Below are positions 5,516 to 7,787 of a stretch of DNA of 7,787 nt, in pieces. Made by a program: the position numbers and the translations under genes. Under the pieces are notes generated by a model, which was not told the origin of the DNA, did not search any database, and was given only the letters and a program-made list of their open reading frames with translations. The stretch comes from an uncultured Prevotellaceae bacterium. Its GTDB lineage: Bacteria; Bacteroidota; Bacteroidia; Bacteroidales; Bacteroidaceae. The DNA is taken from contig CAMJIA010000069.1 in NCBI GenBank assembly GCA_946405695.1, positions 1-7,787 on the forward strand. The letters are read 5' to 3'. How positions within the stretch are numbered: position 1 is the stretch's first letter; every line of letters begins with the position of its first letter.

Positions 5516-7265
5516 TTATTTCTCCATAATGATGTCAGAGAGCTTTACATGGTCAGCGGCATTCACCTTGCCATCGCCATCCACGTCACCAACGACAATC
5601 GCCTTGCCGGTGCCTGTGATGATAATCTCACGGGTGGTCACGTCGGAGTTGATGTAATTCGTCTTAGTGGCATAGACGCTCACCTTGTATTTCTGCGACA
5701 GCTGAATCTCTGAATCATAATACTTATGGGTGTCAGCTAAAGTCACCTCCGAAATATATTCCACGCCTTCAGTCGCACAACTGAATGACACTTTACCGTT
5801 GACAAAACTGATCTCTGGCTTTGCGCACTTAGGAGTTTCAGGGATTTCACCATTACTTATTGCTACTTTACTTTGGAATTTCTTCCAAGGATCAGTATTC
5901 ATATAGTTGTTCAATGATGCCGCAGGTACATGAAGAGTCGCATATTCGATATACGAGCCATTGAAAGCATCAGTAGCAGTATTTAATCCTTCAAAGCCAC
6001 CAAGTTTCTCTGCCAAACAATAAACATCTGTCAATTTAGAGCAATTGGCAAAAGCTCCACTACCAATACTCTTCATGCCGCTACCAATAGATATTGATTC
6101 CAGACTGCTGCAATTTTGGAAAACGTTACTGCCGATGGAGGTCACGCTGTTGGGAATGGTCACAGAGGTCAGGCCTGTACAATTATAGAAAGCATTATTG
6201 TCGATGGAATTCACGCTATAGGGGATATTCACAGAGGTAAGGTTTATGCAGTTTGAAAAGGTAGTGTTGCCGATGGAGGTCACGCTGTTAGAAATTGTAA
6301 TTGAGCTCAAGCCACTGCAACCAGAGAAAGCACTATATCCGATGGTAGTCACGCTGTTGGGAATGGTTACAGATGTCAGACCGCTACAGTTTGCGAAAGC
6401 AGAAATACCGATGGAGGTTAATTTGTTTGGAATAGTTATTGATTTTAGGCTACTGCAGCCAGAGAAAGCACAATCGCCGATGGTGGAAACGCTGTTGGAG
6501 ATGGTTGCTGAGGTCAGACCGCTGCATCCAACGAAGGCGCTATTTCCTATAGATGTTACACCATTGGGGATTGTCACGGATGTCAGGGCACTGCAATCAC
6601 TGAAAGCGTTATCTCCAATTTTCGTAACAGTATATGTTTCCCCCTCATGGGTTACTGTTGCTGGGATCTCGACTACCCCTTTATATTTTTTAATTGGATT
6701 ACTGATAACTTCAGCAATTTTAGCTTTAGTAATATAGTTGTAACATAAGGCTTGGCGATCTACTACATCATTGTGGGAAATCTTAACATACGAAATCCAC
6801 CATTCACCTACATAGTCACCGCACATGATGAGTACAGAACCCGTATTGGCAAAGTAATTTGCCTGAGCATTGTTCTGGCATCCACTGAATGTCAAAGTCT
6901 GCCAGTCTGTTGTAACTGAAATTTCACCAGGTTTGTCGGAACCCGAGAAATAACCTCTTATTTTTTTGCTTGACAGAACCCTTAATCTTAATTGTGATGG
7001 TGTAAGACGCATCATAATCCAAGGAACCAACGGCAGGGAACGGCTGGAACTGGACGTCATAATAATTTGTCGTAGCTACGTTACTCTTGAAGTGAAGGCA
7101 GCCATCCTTGAATTCAATGCGTGAAGCTGCATCATCACTAATCCAACCATGAGTCCATGAAGCAACAGTAGAGTAGTCAACTTCCACGTCGACCACCTCT
7201 TCAGCCTTTGCGCCCAAGAAACATGTCAAGAGTAATAAAACTGTAATTCCTTTCTTCATAATCAT
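5516..7265 (-). pseudogene. secreted BspA-like leucine-rich-repeat protein with dockerin-like tail, split by a frameshift
   Basis: Joining two frames at the seven-A run 6961-6967 gives one 582-residue protein. The first frame starts at ATG 7265 (or 7259) with signal peptide MKKGITVLLLLTCFLGAKA and, uncorrected, stops at 6924. Skipping one A continues in the second frame to 5516. Domains: signal peptide to about 21; a beta-sandwich resembling carbohydrate-binding modules of the CBM4/9 kind (about 22-165, with GEWWISYVKISH near its end); nine 23-residue LRR_5 repeats (214-420, pattern TSIGxxAFxxCxxLTSVTIPNSV); a linker and small beta domain (about 475-550); and a terminal GDVDGDGKVNAADHVKLSDI loop with EF-hand/dockerin spacing. 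Such proteins act at the cell surface in adhesion or glycan binding. The gene ends at a strong terminator. Whether the split is real, phase-variable or a homopolymer sequencing error cannot be told here. If real, only a 113-residue secreted stub is made. Confidence 0.85.
6005..6625 (-). repeat. nine 69-base tandem repeats encoding LRR_5 units
   Basis: The stretch is exactly 9 x 69 bases. Each unit encodes 23 residues of the BspA-type leucine-rich repeat, with the recurring elements IG, AF, C, LTSVTIPNSV. Units 2, 4, 5 and 7 are closest to the consensus; the last diverges into DVYCLAEK, as is usual at the end of these arrays. Internal similarity makes unit number prone to change by recombination. 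Confidence 0.9.
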
Positions 7266-7290
7266 TTATTAATTGTTATTATGTATATTT

Positions 7291-7299
7291 GCCCAAATA
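7291..7299. repeat. 9-base direct repeat GCCCAAATA, left copy
   Basis: This is identical to 7552-7560. The two copies bracket 252 bases that include the structured inverted-repeat element. They may be a target-site duplication. On the minus strand each reads TATTTGGGC, part of a -7-like box. Confidence 0.6.
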
Positions 7300-7467
7300 A
7301 AAACGTGGACTATTTACTTCGTCTACGTTCTCGAGGTATCGCCAAACACCTAACAATCCTAAACGAGCAAATGCCCACGCCAAGCGGCGTGAACAATCTA
7401 CTTAAGTTCTTGATTGTAGTTTTGAAATTTTGGCGAATTTCGAGAACAAGAATCAAAAGTGGACGTT
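7300..7467. mobile_element. structured inverted-repeat element (MITE-like or structured RNA), no credible gene
   Basis: GTTCTCGA and TCGCCAAA in the left arm (7327-7346) are complementary to TTTGGCGA and TCGAGAAC in the right arm (7428-7447), with a short asymmetric bulge. Pairing weakens outward to AACGT (7302-7306) against ACGTT (7463-7467). Inside are a perfect CACGCC/GGCGTG hairpin (7376-7391) and ACAATC/GATTGT (7393-7417). The 85-codon plus-strand frame across it (7281-7538) uses both arms as coding sequence and is probably spurious. From memory, similar sequence and similar spurious peptides recur in Prevotella genomes, which I cannot verify here. The element lies between the LRR gene and the likely promoter at 7555-7586. 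Confidence 0.55.
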
Positions 7468-7551
7468 CCAGTCTTTTGTCTTTATTATGTCTTTGTTATG
7501 TCACCATACCTTATTTATATTATAGGGTTAGACATTAATAATTGTTTGATG

Positions 7552-7560
7552 GCCCAAATA
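7552..7560. repeat. 9-base direct repeat GCCCAAATA, right copy
   Basis: This is identical to 7291-7299. Here the repeat is part of a full TATATTTG box on the minus strand. Confidence 0.6.
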
Positions 7561-7586
7561 TACGATTAATTCTTGAAACTTGCAAG
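7555..7586 (-). promoter_or_regulatory. candidate Bacteroidetes-type promoter for the LRR gene, about 290 bases upstream
   Basis: On the minus strand CTTG (7583-7586), a 20-base spacer and TATATTTG (7555-7562, a perfect TAnnTTTG) form a good -33/-7 pair. Transcription from here would run through the structured inverted-repeat element before reaching ATG 7265, giving a leader of about 280 bases. The only closer box, TTTATTTG near 7294-7301, lacks one consensus base and has no evident -33 partner. Confidence 0.5.
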
Positions 7587-7645
7587 CATTTTGGGAATTA
7601 TTTGTAGATGCCTATTATAATATAGGTGGTGGAAAGGGATAGGGT

Positions 7646-7713
7646 GGCGTTGGGAATGGAGGTGGTCGGCGTTGGCGAATGGAGGTGGTTGACGTTAGCG
7701 GATGGGAGAGGGT
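7646..7713. repeat. G-rich imperfect tandem repeat, about three 22-23-base units
   Basis: Units start at 7646, 7668 and 7691. The first two share GGCGTTGG, GAATGGAGGTGGT; the third is diverged (GACGTTAGCGGATGGGAG). The plus strand is strikingly G-rich from 7625 to 7735. No gene is seen from 7587 to the right edge. Confidence 0.7.
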
Positions 7714-7787
7714 AGTTGTCGGGAAATGGCGTGGGAAGGCACTTTGTAAGATTCTGACAACAAAATATGAGATTAAGACAACCAACG

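Noticed and set aside
6246..6737. Plus-strand open frame of 163 codons with repeated peptide
   Set aside because: The repeats are the antisense image of the 69-base LRR units.
6955..6970. Programmed -1 ribosomal frameshift at the A-run
   Set aside because: The -1 frame gives TAA immediately after the run; the downstream domains are in the +1 frame.
7281..7538. 85-codon plus-strand ORF as a real protein
   Set aside because: It spans both arms and hairpins of the inverted-repeat element, so the sequence is better explained by RNA or DNA structure; basic, low-information peptide.

Overview
The window looks like chromosomal DNA of a Bacteroidales bacterium, most likely Prevotella or a close relative. 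Three things suggest this: promoter boxes of the Bacteroidetes type (TTTG-like -33 and TAnnTTTG -7), start codons without Shine-Dalgarno sequences, and a secreted BspA-like leucine-rich-repeat protein ending in a dockerin-like calcium loop. All convincing genes are on the minus strand. The species call is inference; no rRNA or housekeeping marker is present.

Positions 1-4586 hold one compact operon transcribed right to left. It starts at a good promoter (4556-4586) and encodes a short HlyD-type membrane-fusion protein (3680-4531), a peptidase-less ABC permease/ATPase (1929-3683, overlapping the first gene by 4 bases) and a second ABC permease/ATPase with an extra N-terminal domain (1-1924, cut by the window edge before its H-loop). 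The order adaptor, ABC1, ABC2 matches NHLM/NHLP-type natural-product (bacteriocin) export modules. The two ABC proteins probably form a heterodimer and the adaptor extends the path across the periplasm. No precursor peptide, maturase, C39 peptidase or TolC-like gene is visible; any such partner would have to lie beyond the left edge or elsewhere.

Positions 4587-5515 are about 930 bases without an intact gene. They contain coding-like scraps in several minus-strand frames, a 25-base direct repeat whose copies encode the same acidic peptide NNDDEDNPD, a perfect 27-base palindrome leading into a 22-base palindromic tandem repeat, an array of about eight iteron-like ATGTNAGGT(AA) units, and the terminator of the next gene.

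Positions 5516-7265 hold a secreted BspA-like protein: signal peptide, carbohydrate-binding-like beta-sandwich, nine 23-residue LRR_5 repeats, a small beta domain and a dockerin-like tail. The gene is split by a one-base frameshift at a seven-A run (6961-6967). Positions 7266-7787 have no credible gene. They hold a roughly 170-base structured inverted-repeat element, a 9-base direct repeat overlapping a displaced minus-strand promoter (7555-7586), and a G-rich imperfect tandem repeat near the right edge.
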